A DNA stretch of 64,000 bases from Frankia nepalensis (GTDB lineage Bacteria > Actinomycetota > Actinomycetes > Frankiales > Frankiaceae): the NCBI RefSeq assembly GCF_016786325.1, contig NZ_JADWYU010000205.1, forward strand, positions 1 to 64,000, written 5' to 3'. The notes under the pieces were generated by a model. That model ran no database searches. It was not told where the DNA came from and saw only the letters and a program-made list of their open reading frames with translations. The position numbers and the translations under genes are program-made. Positions 7,468-15,855 of the stretch are shown here, in pieces (position 1 is the first letter of the stretch; every line of letters starts with the position of its first letter).

Positions 7468-9261
7468 TCAGCGGGTGGGGACGGTGACGGTGTCGCGGCC
7501 GGAGCGCAGCAGGGCGCCTGGGGTGGCGCCGGTGGGTTCCCCGTCGGCGACGATCTGGACGCCGTTGACGAAGACCGCGGCGATGCCGACCGAGCCGGCG
7601 GTGAGCCGGGCGGCTTCCGCGGGCAGGTCGCGCACCAGCCGGGCGGGCTGGGAGTCGACCGTCTCCGGGTCGAAGAGCACCAGGTCCGCGGCGTTGTCCA
7701 CGGCGATGACTCCGCGCCCGCGCAGGCCGAACGCGGCCGCCGGCTCGCCGGTCATCATCGCCACCGCCCGCTCCAGGCCGACCAGGCCGCGCCCGCGCAG
7801 GCAGTCGCCGAGGAAGCGCGTCGGGTAGGGGGCGCCGGCCATCCGGTCGAGGTGGGCGCCGGCGTCCGAGCCGCCGAGCAGCACGTCTGGCTCCTGCCAG
7901 GTCTCGGCGCGCAGCGCCCAGGACTCGGGGTTGTTGTCGGTGGGCATCGGCCACAGCACGGTGCGCAGCTCGTCGGCGGCCGCGATCTCGACGAGGGTGG
8001 CGAACGGGTCCTGGCCGCGCTCGGCGGCGATGTCCTCCACGACCCGGCCGGACAAGCCCTCGTTGGCGGGGGAGTAGGTGTCGCCGATGACGTAGCGGCC
8101 GAAGTTCGCCAGCCGGCGCATGACCCCCGCCTCCGGCGCGTTCGCGGCGGCGAGCAGCCGCGCCCGCGTGCCGGAGTCGCGCAGCGCGTCGATCCGGGCC
8201 CCGACGGGCAGGCCCATCACCTCGCCCCAGCCGGGGATGAGGTGCAGCGCGCAGAACGTCCCCAGGCTCATGTTCATCGGGACCAGCGTCGGCATGGTGA
8301 GCGCGATGACCCGCCCGCCCAGCTCGCGGGCCCGGCGGGACGCCGCCAGCTGGCGGGGGACCCGGTCGGGCGCGGCGGCGTCGATGGTCAGCACGTTCCA
8401 GTTCAGCGGCCGGCCGGCCGCGGCGGACAGCGCCGCGAGCAGCTCGATCTCGTCGTCGCTGAACATGTTCAGGCAGCCGGGGACGATGCCCTCCAGCAGC
8501 GTCCCCTCGTGGTCGCCGACGGCGCGCGCCAGCGCCATGAGCTCCTCGGTGCCCGCCCAGCGGGAGGCGACCGGCTTGCCGTCGCCGTCGCTGTGCGTGC
8601 CGGACAGCGTGGTGGAGAAGCCGAGCGCGCCGGCCTCGAGCGCGGCGTGCAGGCCGGCGGTCATCGCGGCGACGGCCTCGTCGTCGGCGGCGGCGCCGAC
8701 CGCCGCCGGGCCCATCACGTAGCGGCGCAGCGCGCAGTGGCCGACCAGGAAGCCGGCGTTGACGGCGGTCCGCCCGTCGAGGCCGTCGAGGTACTCGGCG
8801 AAGCTCTCCCAGCCCCAGGCGACGCCGGACTCGAGGGCCTCCAGCGGCATGCCCTCGACCTTGGCCATCATCCGGCGCAGGTAGTCGGCCTCGTCCGGGC
8901 CGCCGGCCGGGCTGGCCGGGCGCAGCGGGGCGAGCGTGAAGCCGCAGTTGCCACCGAGCACGGTCGTCACCCCGTGCTGGCTCGACGGGGTGGCATACGG
9001 GTCCCACCACAGCTGGGCGTCGTAATGGGTGTGCACGTCGATGAACCCGGGGCAGACGACCAGGCCGGTGGCGTCGACGACGCGGGTCCGTCCGCCGGCC
9101 GGCGCCGCCACCGAGCCCGGCGCGCCGACGGCGACGATCCGGCCGTCGCGCACTCCCACGTCCGCGGTCCGCGCCGGCGCCCCGGTGCCGTCGATGAGCC
9201 GCCCGCCACGCACGATCAGGTCGAGCACCGCGTCCTCCTCCCGCTGGCTGTCTTCCGACAT
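7468..9261 (-). CDS. N-acyl-D-amino-acid deacylase-type amidohydrolase
   Basis: Amidohydrolase-superfamily protein, 597 aa, most like D-aminoacylase (N-acyl-D-amino-acid deacylase). The N-terminal beta-sandwich IVRGGRLIDGTGAPA is followed by the metal-binding motif F-I-D-V-H-T-H-Y-D with His77 and His79, then TTVLGGNCGF. The C-terminal GSDAGAHLD segment supplies the late Asp, and AFGLRGRGVIAVDNAADLVLFDP is the usual closing beta-sandwich. Predicted to hydrolyse an N-acyl or amide bond with zinc in the cytoplasm. A GTG start 11 codons downstream is possible. The promoter region is shared with the divergent binding-protein gene and carries the same pair of motifs as 4904-4966. Confidence 0.88.
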   Translation of the reverse strand: MSEDSQREEDAVLDLIVRGGRLIDGTGAPARTADVGVRDGRIVAVGAPGSVAAPAGGRTRVVDATGLVVCPGFIDVHTHYDAQLWWDPYATPSSQHGVTTVLGGNCGFTLAPLRPASPAGGPDEADYLRRMMAKVEGMPLEALESGVAWGWESFAEYLDGLDGRTAVNAGFLVGHCALRRYVMGPAAVGAAADDEAVAAMTAGLHAALEAGALGFSTTLSGTHSDGDGKPVASRWAGTEELMALARAVGDHEGTLLEGIVPGCLNMFSDDEIELLAALSAAAGRPLNWNVLTIDAAAPDRVPRQLAASRRARELGGRVIALTMPTLVPMNMSLGTFCALHLIPGWGEVMGLPVGARIDALRDSGTRARLLAAANAPEAGVMRRLANFGRYVIGDTYSPANEGLSGRVVEDIAAERGQDPFATLVEIAAADELRTVLWPMPTDNNPESWALRAETWQEPDVLLGGSDAGAHLDRMAGAPYPTRFLGDCLRGRGLVGLERAVAMMTGEPAAAFGLRGRGVIAVDNAADLVLFDPETVDSQPARLVRDLPAEAARLTAGSVGIAAVFVNGVQIVADGEPTGATPGALLRSGRDTVTVPTR

Positions 9262-9272
9262 TAGCCCGGAAT

Positions 9273-9287
9273 CTGATGGTGCGTCAG
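9273..9287. promoter_or_regulatory. Candidate operator, second copy of the CTGAY...GTCAG element
   Basis: CTGATGGTGCGTCAG matches the 4904-4918 element at 13 of 15 positions. Its near edge is 11 bp from the ATG at 9261, so a bound protein would block transcription or initiation of the amidohydrolase gene. The regulator is unknown. Confidence 0.4.
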
Positions 9288-9389
9288 TTTCTTGCCACCC
9301 GGCCGGTGACCCCGTCTGCCCTCGGCCGCGGCCTGGCCGTGCCCTGACGGCTGGTCAGGACTTCGTCGCCGATTCCCTTTCGTCCAGGG

Positions 9390-9403
9390 GTGAACCTGTT
9401 CTA
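9390..9403. promoter_or_regulatory. Near-consensus KstR-like site
   Basis: GTGAACCTGTTCTA differs from TNNAACNNGTTNNA only at the first position. It lies about 165 bp before the binding-protein gene start. It is weaker than the 4953-4966 site and is supported mainly by the parallel arrangement there. Confidence 0.35.
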
Positions 9404-9568
9404 GTCTGTGGCCGCGCTCACGTCGCCAGGGGGTTCGCGCCGCGGCCCCTGGCACTACCCGCCGGCCGCCCGCGCCGGCCGGTGCCGCCGGTACCGGCCG
9501 CGGCCACCGCCGCCGCGGCGAGCGCCCCCGACCGAGCCCGACCGCAGGACTGACCATGGAGAGGTCCG

Positions 9569-10963
9569 ATGGCCCGCAGAATCACGCCCGGCGCCGGCCG
9601 CCGGCTTGCCCGGTTACCGGTCCTCGCGGCGGCCAGCGCCCTGCTGCTCGTCGTCGCCGGCTGTACCCGCTCCTCGGACGAGGCCCCGTCCGGCGGTGGC
9701 GGCGCGCCGGCCACCTCGGCGCCGCCCGCCGCGGCGGCCGGCGACTTCGGCACCGAGAAGGGGATCTGCGGCCCGGGAGACGCCTCGGCGGCGAGCGGCC
9801 GCGGCGTGACCGCCACGACGATCACCCTCGGCACGTTCGGAGACCCGGGCAGCCCGGTCACCCCGGGGCTCGGCCAGGAGTTCTTCGACGTCGGCGAGGC
9901 CTTCGTCGCCTGGTGCAACGAGGCCGGCGGCATCAACGGGCGCGAGATCGTGCTGAACAAGCACGACGCGAAGCTCACCGACGTCGCCGCCCGCATGATC
10001 GACGCCTGCCAGACCGACTTCATGTCGGTCGGCGGCGGCAACGCCCTCGACGCCGCCGGCGTCGCGCCGCGGGTCGACTGCGACCTCGGCTCGGTCCCGG
10101 CCTACGGCGTGTCCCCGGAGGCCCTGGACGCGCCACTGCAGGTGCGGCCGCAGCCGAACCGGGCGGACATCTACCCGGTCGGCGGGTTCCGCGCGATGGC
10201 CCGGATGTTCCCCGAGGCGATGGACTCGCTCGCCGTGGGCGGCAGCGCGCTCGGGACGCTGCGCCCGAACGGCCTGCGCCTGCAACAGGCGCTCACCCAG
10301 CTCGGCGACAAGGTCGTCTCGTACCAGGAGATGCCGGCGCTGGTGACGAACTACCGGCCCTTCGTCGAGCAGCTCAAGGGCAGCGGGGCGCAGGGCTACC
10401 AGCCGATCGGTATCCAGGACCTCTCGCCGCTGGTCACCGCGATGAACGACGTCGGCCTGTCGCTGTCGTTCATGCTGATCGAGAACCAGCTGTACACACC
10501 GCTGACCATCAGCGCGGCGAAGGCCACGACCTTCCCGCCGACCTGGCTGGTCCTCGACCACATCCCGTTCGAGCTGGCCGACGAGAGCCCGGTCATGCGG
10601 CAGGCCACCGACATCGTGCGCGCGACGGTCCCCGACGCGGACCTGAACAACTTCACCGCGCTCTCGTTCAGCGCCTGGGTGCTGTGGGCCAAGGCGGCGA
10701 CCGCGTGCGGCGACACCCTGACCGTCGACTGCGTGCTGGAGAAGGCGGGCTCCGAGACCGCCTGGACCGCCGGCGGCATCTTCCCGGCGCGCAACATCGT
10801 CGCCGGCCAGCAGCGCACCACCGACTGCGTCCTGCTGATGAAGGTCACCCCGGACGGCTTCGCCTACGACAAGGCGGCCACGGCGCCGAACCAGGGCTTC
10901 TTCAACTGCGACCCCAAGAACCTCGAGGCGCTCACCAACACGTTCAGTGACGCGACCGGCTGA
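9569..10963 (+). CDS. ABC-type substrate-binding lipoprotein (branched-chain/aromatic acid type)
   Basis: Periplasmic-binding-protein type 1 (LivK-like) family, 464 aa. An Arg-rich signal peptide and lipobox L-V-V-A-G-C predict lipidation at Cys32, followed by a Ser/Gly/Pro/Ala linker to about residue 60. The domain then begins GVTATTITLGTFGDPG, the usual first strand. No permease or ATPase gene accompanies it. It heads a same-strand run with two CoA ligases, which suggests capture of a carboxylic-acid substrate that is then activated to its CoA ester. Ligand class is inference. Confidence 0.85.
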   Translation: MARRITPGAGRRLARLPVLAAASALLLVVAGCTRSSDEAPSGGGGAPATSAPPAAAAGDFGTEKGICGPGDASAASGRGVTATTITLGTFGDPGSPVTPGLGQEFFDVGEAFVAWCNEAGGINGREIVLNKHDAKLTDVAARMIDACQTDFMSVGGGNALDAAGVAPRVDCDLGSVPAYGVSPEALDAPLQVRPQPNRADIYPVGGFRAMARMFPEAMDSLAVGGSALGTLRPNGLRLQQALTQLGDKVVSYQEMPALVTNYRPFVEQLKGSGAQGYQPIGIQDLSPLVTAMNDVGLSLSFMLIENQLYTPLTISAAKATTFPPTWLVLDHIPFELADESPVMRQATDIVRATVPDADLNNFTALSFSAWVLWAKAATACGDTLTVDCVLEKAGSETAWTAGGIFPARNIVAGQQRTTDCVLLMKVTPDGFAYDKAATAPNQGFFNCDPKNLEALTNTFSDATG

Positions 10964-11008
10964 CCCGGCCCGACCAGCGCGAGCGACGACCCGCAGGGGA
11001 GCGGCGAC

Positions 11009-12718
11009 GTGAGCAGCAAGACCGAACCGACCAACTTCGCGGACATCCTCGAGCTGATGGCCGACGCGGTGCCCGACCGGCCCGCCCTGGTCGCGCCCCC
11101 GGTACGGCTGACCTACCGGGAACTCGACGAGCGGGCCGAGCGGGTCGCCCGGCTGCTGCGGGCCGGCGGCGTCCGATCCGGCCAGCACGTCGGGATCTAC
11201 GGCACCAACCGGGCCGAGTGGGTCGAGGCGATGCTCGGCTGCCTGAAGCTGCGGGCCGTCCCGATCAACGTCAACTTCCGGTACGTGCCGGCCGAGCTGC
11301 GCTACCTGGCCGACAACGCCGACCTGGTGGCGCTCGTCGTCGAGCGCCGCAATCTGGCGACCGTGGCCGCCGTGCTGCCGGACGCCCCGCTGTTGCGGCT
11401 GGTGGTCGTCCTGGAGGACGGCACCGACGAGGCCGACGACGGCGGAGTCGGCGCGTCGGGCGCGCGGGTCGTCGGCTACGAGGACGACCCGGTGGCGGTG
11501 GCCGGAGCCGTGGACGCGGATGCCGGCGAGGCGCCGGTGCGCGGGCCGCGGTCCAGCGACGACCTGTTCGTCCTGTACACCGGCGGCACGACCGGCCTGT
11601 CCAAGGGCGTCATGTGGCGTCACGAGGACCTGTTCCACGCCGCGATCGGGCGGCCGCTGCCCGACGGCTCGGCGCCCACCGGGCCGCGCGACCTGCTCGC
11701 GCACACGGCCAACCCGCCGCTGCACTACATGGTGATGGCGCCGCTGATGCATGGCGCCGCCGAGTTCAGCATCCTCATCGCGTTCGCCACCGCGGGCACC
11801 GCGATCCTCTGGTGCGGCCGGCACTTCGACGCGGACGCCGTGCTGCGGCTGGCCGCCGACGAGCGGGCCACGTCCATGACCGTGGTCGGCGACGCGATGG
11901 CCCGCCCGATCGCCGACGCGCTGGCGAGCGCTCCGGACCGCTATGACCTGTCGGGGTTGCTCGCGCTCGCGAACACCGGCGCGCCGATGACCAGCCAGGT
12001 CCGCGCGGACCTGGCCGCCGCGCTGCCACGCGTGTTCCTGCTCGACAACTACGGCGCCTCCGAGCTGGGTCACAACGGCAACGAGGCCGGCGAGCGGCGG
12101 GTCTTCCAGCTGACCGCCGACACCCTCGTGCTCGACGAGAACCTGGAACCGGTGCCGCCCGGCTCGCCGACCCCGGGCCGGATCGGCCGGCGCGGGCCCA
12201 TCCCACTCGGCTACTACAAGGACGAGGAGAAGACCGCGTCGACGTTCCTGTACGACGCGCGCGGCGTCCGCTGGGTCGTGCCCGGCGACCTCGCGCTGGT
12301 GCGCGAGGACGGCACCGTGCGGCTGCTCGGCCGCGGCAGCACGGTGGTCAACTCCGGCGGCGAGAAGATCTTCCCCGACGAGGTGGAGGACGCGCTGAAG
12401 GCGCACGACGCGGTGTTCGACGTCGCCGTCGTCGGCGTGCCCGACGAGCGGTTCGGCGAGCGCGTCGTCGCGCTGGTCGCCTTACGCGACGCCACGGCCG
12501 CCGCGCCGAGCGCCGCCCGCCTGACGGCCCACTGCCGGGAGCTGATCGCCGGCTACAAGGTGCCGAAGGAGATCCACTTCGTGGACACGATCGCCCGCAA
12601 CCCCGCGGGCAAGCCCGACACCGTCTGGGGCCGGGCGACCGCGCTGCGCCTGTCCCAGGAAGCGGCCGCCGCGCGCACGGCGGGGGCCGCGCCCACCGCG
12701 GAGGGAGTACCGGCGTGA
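11009..12718 (+). CDS. Acyl-CoA synthetase (AMP-forming, FadD-like)
   Basis: ANL-superfamily CoA ligase, 569 aa from GTG 11009 with GGGGAG just upstream. The ATP/AMP-binding signature Y-T-G-G-T-T-G-L-S-K-G is at about 190-200. DNYGASELGHNGNEAG is the A5-like region, PGDLALVREDG the A7/hinge region, and the C-terminal N-P-A-G-K-P-D supplies the catalytic Lys. It activates a fatty or aromatic carboxylate to its CoA thioester. The gene ends by sharing GTGA with the start of the next ligase, so the two are translationally coupled. One TTA leucine codon is present near residue 491. Confidence 0.9.
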   Translation: MSSKTEPTNFADILELMADAVPDRPALVAPPVRLTYRELDERAERVARLLRAGGVRSGQHVGIYGTNRAEWVEAMLGCLKLRAVPINVNFRYVPAELRYLADNADLVALVVERRNLATVAAVLPDAPLLRLVVVLEDGTDEADDGGVGASGARVVGYEDDPVAVAGAVDADAGEAPVRGPRSSDDLFVLYTGGTTGLSKGVMWRHEDLFHAAIGRPLPDGSAPTGPRDLLAHTANPPLHYMVMAPLMHGAAEFSILIAFATAGTAILWCGRHFDADAVLRLAADERATSMTVVGDAMARPIADALASAPDRYDLSGLLALANTGAPMTSQVRADLAAALPRVFLLDNYGASELGHNGNEAGERRVFQLTADTLVLDENLEPVPPGSPTPGRIGRRGPIPLGYYKDEEKTASTFLYDARGVRWVVPGDLALVREDGTVRLLGRGSTVVNSGGEKIFPDEVEDALKAHDAVFDVAVVGVPDERFGERVVALVALRDATAAAPSAARLTAHCRELIAGYKVPKEIHFVDTIARNPAGKPDTVWGRATALRLSQEAAAARTAGAAPTAEGVPA

Positions 12719-14397
12719 CCAGCACGACCGACCCGACGGCCCTGGCCGACCCGACGGCCCTGGCCGGTCCGGAAGGGCTGGGCGAACCGGAGCGCCTGGC
12801 CGCCGCGACCCAGGCGCCGCAGGCCGGCGAGCTGTACCGGCCGTCGTTCCTGCCGGACCTGCTGATCGCGGCGCTGGGGCGCAACCCGGACAAGCCGGCC
12901 GTCTACATCGGCGACGCGGCGCTCACCGCCGCCGAGGTCGCCGCCGAGATCAGCCGGTACGCCCAGGCGTACGCCTCGGTCGGGCTGCGCGTCGGCAGCC
13001 GGACGGCGATGCTCGCGCCGAACCGGCCGGAGGTGCTGTTCGCGATGGGCGCGAACATGATCACTGGCTGCCGGTCGACGTCGCTGCACCCGCTCGGCTC
13101 CGTCGACGACCACGTCTACGTGCTCACGGACGCCGAGGTCGAGACGCTCGTCGTCGACGCGAAGTTCGCCGACCGCGCCGTGGCGTACCTGGAGCGGGTG
13201 CCGACGCTGCGCCAGGTGCTCACGTTCGGCCCGACCGAACTGGGCGTCGACCTGCTGGCGCTCGCGCCCGGTTTCGACCCGGTTCCGCTGCGCGCCCCCG
13301 AGGTCGGCCCCGACGACATCGGCGGCCTGACCTACACCGGCGGCACCACCGGCCGCCCGAAGGGCGTGCTGGGCACCTACCGCAACTCCGCCGCGATGAC
13401 GCACATCCAGCTCACCGAGTGGCAGTGGCCCGACGAGCCCCGGTTCCTGATGTGCACCCCGCTCAGCCACGCGGGTGCGGCGTTCTTCATCCCGGTGCTG
13501 CTGCGCGGCGGCTGCCTGGTGGTCTTGCCCGGCTTCGAGCCGGGCGCCGTGATCGACGCGATCGAGAAGTATCGAATCAGCGCGACCATGCTGGTCCCGA
13601 CGATGATCTACGTGCTTCTCGACCACCCGAAGCTCGCGACCGCGGATGTCTCCAGCCTGCAGACCATCTACTACGGCGCCGCCGCGATGTCTCCCACCCG
13701 GCTCGTCGAGGGCATCAAGCGGTTCGGGTCGATCTTCTTCCAGTACTACGGCCAGTCCGAATCGCCGATGACGATCACGGTGCTGCGCAAGGAGGAGCAC
13801 GACCTGTCCCGGCCCGAGCGGCTCGCCAGCTGCGGCCGCCCGGTGCCGTGGGTCCGGGTCGCCCTGCTCGACGACGACGGCAACGAGGTCCCCGACGGCG
13901 AGCCGGGGGAGATCTGCGTGCGCGGCCCACTCAACTGCGGCGGCTACTGGAAGCTGCCCGAGCAGACCGCCGAGCTGTTCAGGCACGGCTGGCTGCACAC
14001 GGGCGACATCGCGCGCCGCGACGGGGAGGGCTACCTCTACATCGTCGACCGCAAGAAGGACATGGTCGTTTCCGGCGGGTTCAACATCTTCCCGCGTGAG
14101 ATCGAGGACGTCCTGTCCACGCACCCGGCGGTCGCCGCGGCGGCGGTCATCGGCGTCCCGGACGAGAAGTGGGGCGAGGCGGTGAAGGCCGTCGTCGTAC
14201 GCCGCCCCGGGGTGACCACTCCCGACGACGAGCTCACCGCCGAGCTGACCGCGCTGATCCGTGAACGCAAGGGTTCGCACCACGCCCCGAAAAGCATCGA
14301 CTTTGCCGACTCGATCCCGGTCAGTCCGCTCGGCAAGCCGGACAAGAAGGCCTTGCGGGCCCGTTACTGGTCGGAGGCCGGGCGGCAGGTGAACTGA
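12715..14397 (+). CDS. Acyl-CoA synthetase (AMP-forming), second of pair
   Basis: ANL-superfamily ligase, 560 aa, GTG start overlapping the previous stop by four bases. ATP-binding motif Y-T-G-G-T-T-G-R-P-K-G is at about 207-217. QYYGQSESPMTITVL, GWLHTGDIARRDGEGYLYIVDRKKDMVVSGGFNIFPREIED and the C-terminal PLGKPDKKALR with the catalytic Lys are all intact. The N terminus has an 18-bp in-frame duplication encoding D-P-T-A-L-A twice (12733-12768). Two different ligases in one operon may split a substrate range or act at successive steps. Confidence 0.92.
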   Translation: MTSTTDPTALADPTALAGPEGLGEPERLAAATQAPQAGELYRPSFLPDLLIAALGRNPDKPAVYIGDAALTAAEVAAEISRYAQAYASVGLRVGSRTAMLAPNRPEVLFAMGANMITGCRSTSLHPLGSVDDHVYVLTDAEVETLVVDAKFADRAVAYLERVPTLRQVLTFGPTELGVDLLALAPGFDPVPLRAPEVGPDDIGGLTYTGGTTGRPKGVLGTYRNSAAMTHIQLTEWQWPDEPRFLMCTPLSHAGAAFFIPVLLRGGCLVVLPGFEPGAVIDAIEKYRISATMLVPTMIYVLLDHPKLATADVSSLQTIYYGAAAMSPTRLVEGIKRFGSIFFQYYGQSESPMTITVLRKEEHDLSRPERLASCGRPVPWVRVALLDDDGNEVPDGEPGEICVRGPLNCGGYWKLPEQTAELFRHGWLHTGDIARRDGEGYLYIVDRKKDMVVSGGFNIFPREIEDVLSTHPAVAAAAVIGVPDEKWGEAVKAVVVRRPGVTTPDDELTAELTALIRERKGSHHAPKSIDFADSIPVSPLGKPDKKALRARYWSEAGRQVN

Positions 14398-14536
14398 GTG
14401 GGCGCTGAACCGGGCGCGCGCTGGACAGGGTCGCCGGTGGACGGACAGCGGCCAGCTAACAGGGCGAAGGCGCGTGATCGGGGCCGGCTGGGGCACGGTA
14501 CAACACGGGTGTCCTGGTCCGAGTGGAGGAGCGCTC

Positions 14537-14848
14537 ATGATGATCATGGTCGCGACCGTCTTCCCGAAGCCGAGTCATGTCGATGACGTGCGCCGCGTGA
14601 TGCTGGACGCTGCTCCACGGGTCCAGCATGAGCCCGGCTGCCGGCTGGGCGCGGTGCACGAGGCTCCCGGAAAGTTCGTCCTGATCGAGGAGTGGGCCGA
14701 CGAGGCGGCCCTGGCCGCGCACGCCGGCTCCCTGGCCGTCACCGAACTGCTCGGACGACTCGACGGCCTGGTCGACGGCGAGGTCGGCATCGATGTGCTC
14801 ACCCCCCTTCCCACCGGCGACCCGGACCGGGGCACGATCCGGCCCTGA
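14537..14848 (+). CDS. Antibiotic-biosynthesis-monooxygenase (ABM/YgiN-like) domain protein, copy 1
   Basis: Single-domain dimeric alpha+beta barrel protein of 103 aa. The ATG at 14537 is chosen because GGAGGA lies 6 nt upstream and the product then matches its neighbour end to end; a longer frame from 14474 adds a non-homologous tail. Core features: MVATVFPKP...VDDVRRVML, EPGCRLGAVHEAPGKFVLIEEWADEAALAAH. Family members oxygenate aromatic polyketides or quinols, or act as small oxidoreductases, without a cofactor. Together with the downstream paralogue it forms a tandem duplicate at the end of the CoA ligase operon. Confidence 0.85.
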   Translation: MMIMVATVFPKPSHVDDVRRVMLDAAPRVQHEPGCRLGAVHEAPGKFVLIEEWADEAALAAHAGSLAVTELLGRLDGLVDGEVGIDVLTPLPTGDPDRGTIRP

Positions 14849-14921
14849 CCAGATCTCCCGACCAGACCCTTCCCACCTTCAGACCAGCGGTTCCGCGGAA
14901 CCGAGCCGAGGAGTGGCATCC

Positions 14922-15233
14922 ATGCCCGTCATCGTCGCGACCGTCGCCCCCAAGCCCGAGCATGTCGACGAGGTACGCCGGGTGCTGCTGGGCGTCATCC
15001 CCGAGGTTCACCAGGAGCCCGGCTGCAAGCTGTACTCCCTGCACGAGGGCGGCGGGAAATTCTTCTTCATCGAGGAGTGGGCCGACGACGCCGCCCTGGC
15101 GGCGCACTCGGGTGCCCCCGCGCTGGCGGCGATGGTCAAGGACCTCGACGGCCTGCTCGAGGGCGGATTCGAGGTTCACGTCCTGACGCCGCTGCCCGCC
15201 GGAAGCCCCGACCAGGGCCAGCTGCGCCCCTGA
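14922..15233 (+). CDS. Antibiotic-biosynthesis-monooxygenase (ABM/YgiN-like) domain protein, copy 2
   Basis: Exactly the same length (103 aa) as the protein encoded at 14537, with aligned blocks VATVAPKPEHVDEVRRVLLG, EPGCKLYSLHEGGGKFFFIEEWADDAALAAHSGAPAL and VLTPLPAGSPDQGQLRP, so it is a tandem duplication that has diverged. The ATG at 14922 follows GAGGAG. Location behind two CoA ligases suggests a role with their substrate, possibly hydroxylation or removal of a reactive intermediate; this is inference. Confidence 0.85.
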   Translation: MPVIVATVAPKPEHVDEVRRVLLGVIPEVHQEPGCKLYSLHEGGGKFFFIEEWADDAALAAHSGAPALAAMVKDLDGLLEGGFEVHVLTPLPAGSPDQGQLRP

Positions 15234-15276
15234 GAGCCCGACCACCGCTCGGTGTTCCTACCCCCGTCGTCTGAGA

Positions 15277-15855
15277 TCACTGGGCCGGCCGGCGCTGGAG
15301 CTCCCGGCGCAGGCGGCGGACGGCGTAGATCTGGCGGTACCTGGGATAGTCGCGGAACCGGTGGAGCGGCCACAGCGCGTTCGTGCCGTCCACGGGGCTA
15401 GCGTGCAGCATCAGGTGGTCGCCCGCCGCGCGGGTACCCGTGTGGACGGCGACGTGGTTCACCGGGAAGTCGCGGAAGTTGAGCAGCTCGTCGCCCTGGT
15501 AGCGCGGCACGAACTCGTCCAGGGGGACGCGCGGCTCGGCCACGCCCAGCCAGACGAGGTCACCCGCCCGGAGGTCGGCCAGCTCGGGAACCGGCTCGAA
15601 GTGCCGCGCGTCGCCGAAGAGCTCCACGGACTGGAACGAGGCCGGAAGGGCGTAACCGAACAGGTCGCGGATCGCCAGGTGCGCCAGCGCCACACAGTTC
15701 AGGCCGTCGCGCAGCGCGTCCTGCCGGCAGCGGACCCGCGCGGGCCCCTGGGAGAACACGTAGCGGAACCCGGGGTCGACGAAGGACCGGTACCACTCGT
15801 CCACTGGCGGCGCCTCCCGACGCGAAGGGTAACGCGGACGCGCCGGCCGGCTCAC
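15277..15855 (-). CDS. NlpC/P60-like (Cys-His) protein of the mod operon
   Basis: 192-aa protein with no signal peptide. A Cys in the helix-start motif D-G-L-N-C-V-A-L-A-H and a later His in N-H-V-A-V-H-T-G, with RAGDLVWLG between, fit the NlpC/P60 papain-like fold (nucleophile Cys, RxGDLv strand, general-base His). Its ATG overlaps the modC stop, so it is the last gene of the molybdate operon. NlpC/P60 enzymes usually cut peptidoglycan peptides, but lack of an export signal argues for another amidase or acyltransferase role. Association with molybdate uptake is unexplained. Confidence 0.7.
   Translation of the reverse strand: MSRPARPRYPSRREAPPVDEWYRSFVDPGFRYVFSQGPARVRCRQDALRDGLNCVALAHLAIRDLFGYALPASFQSVELFGDARHFEPVPELADLRAGDLVWLGVAEPRVPLDEFVPRYQGDELLNFRDFPVNHVAVHTGTRAAGDHLMLHASPVDGTNALWPLHRFRDYPRYRQIYAVRRLRRELQRRPAQ

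Larger units (their letters stand above)
9262..9568. other. Divergent intergenic region, amidohydrolase / binding protein
   Basis: A 307-bp non-coding region that repeats the motif layout of 4752-5191: a CTGAY-type inverted repeat near the minus-strand gene (9273-9287) and a KstR-like half-palindrome further in (9390-9403). No gene seen. Confidence 0.5.

Noticed and set aside
9614-12406. 930-aa minus-strand frame antisense to a binding protein and CoA ligase
   Set aside because: Codon-position GC in this DNA produces long antisense frames; the plus strand encodes clear family members with motifs.
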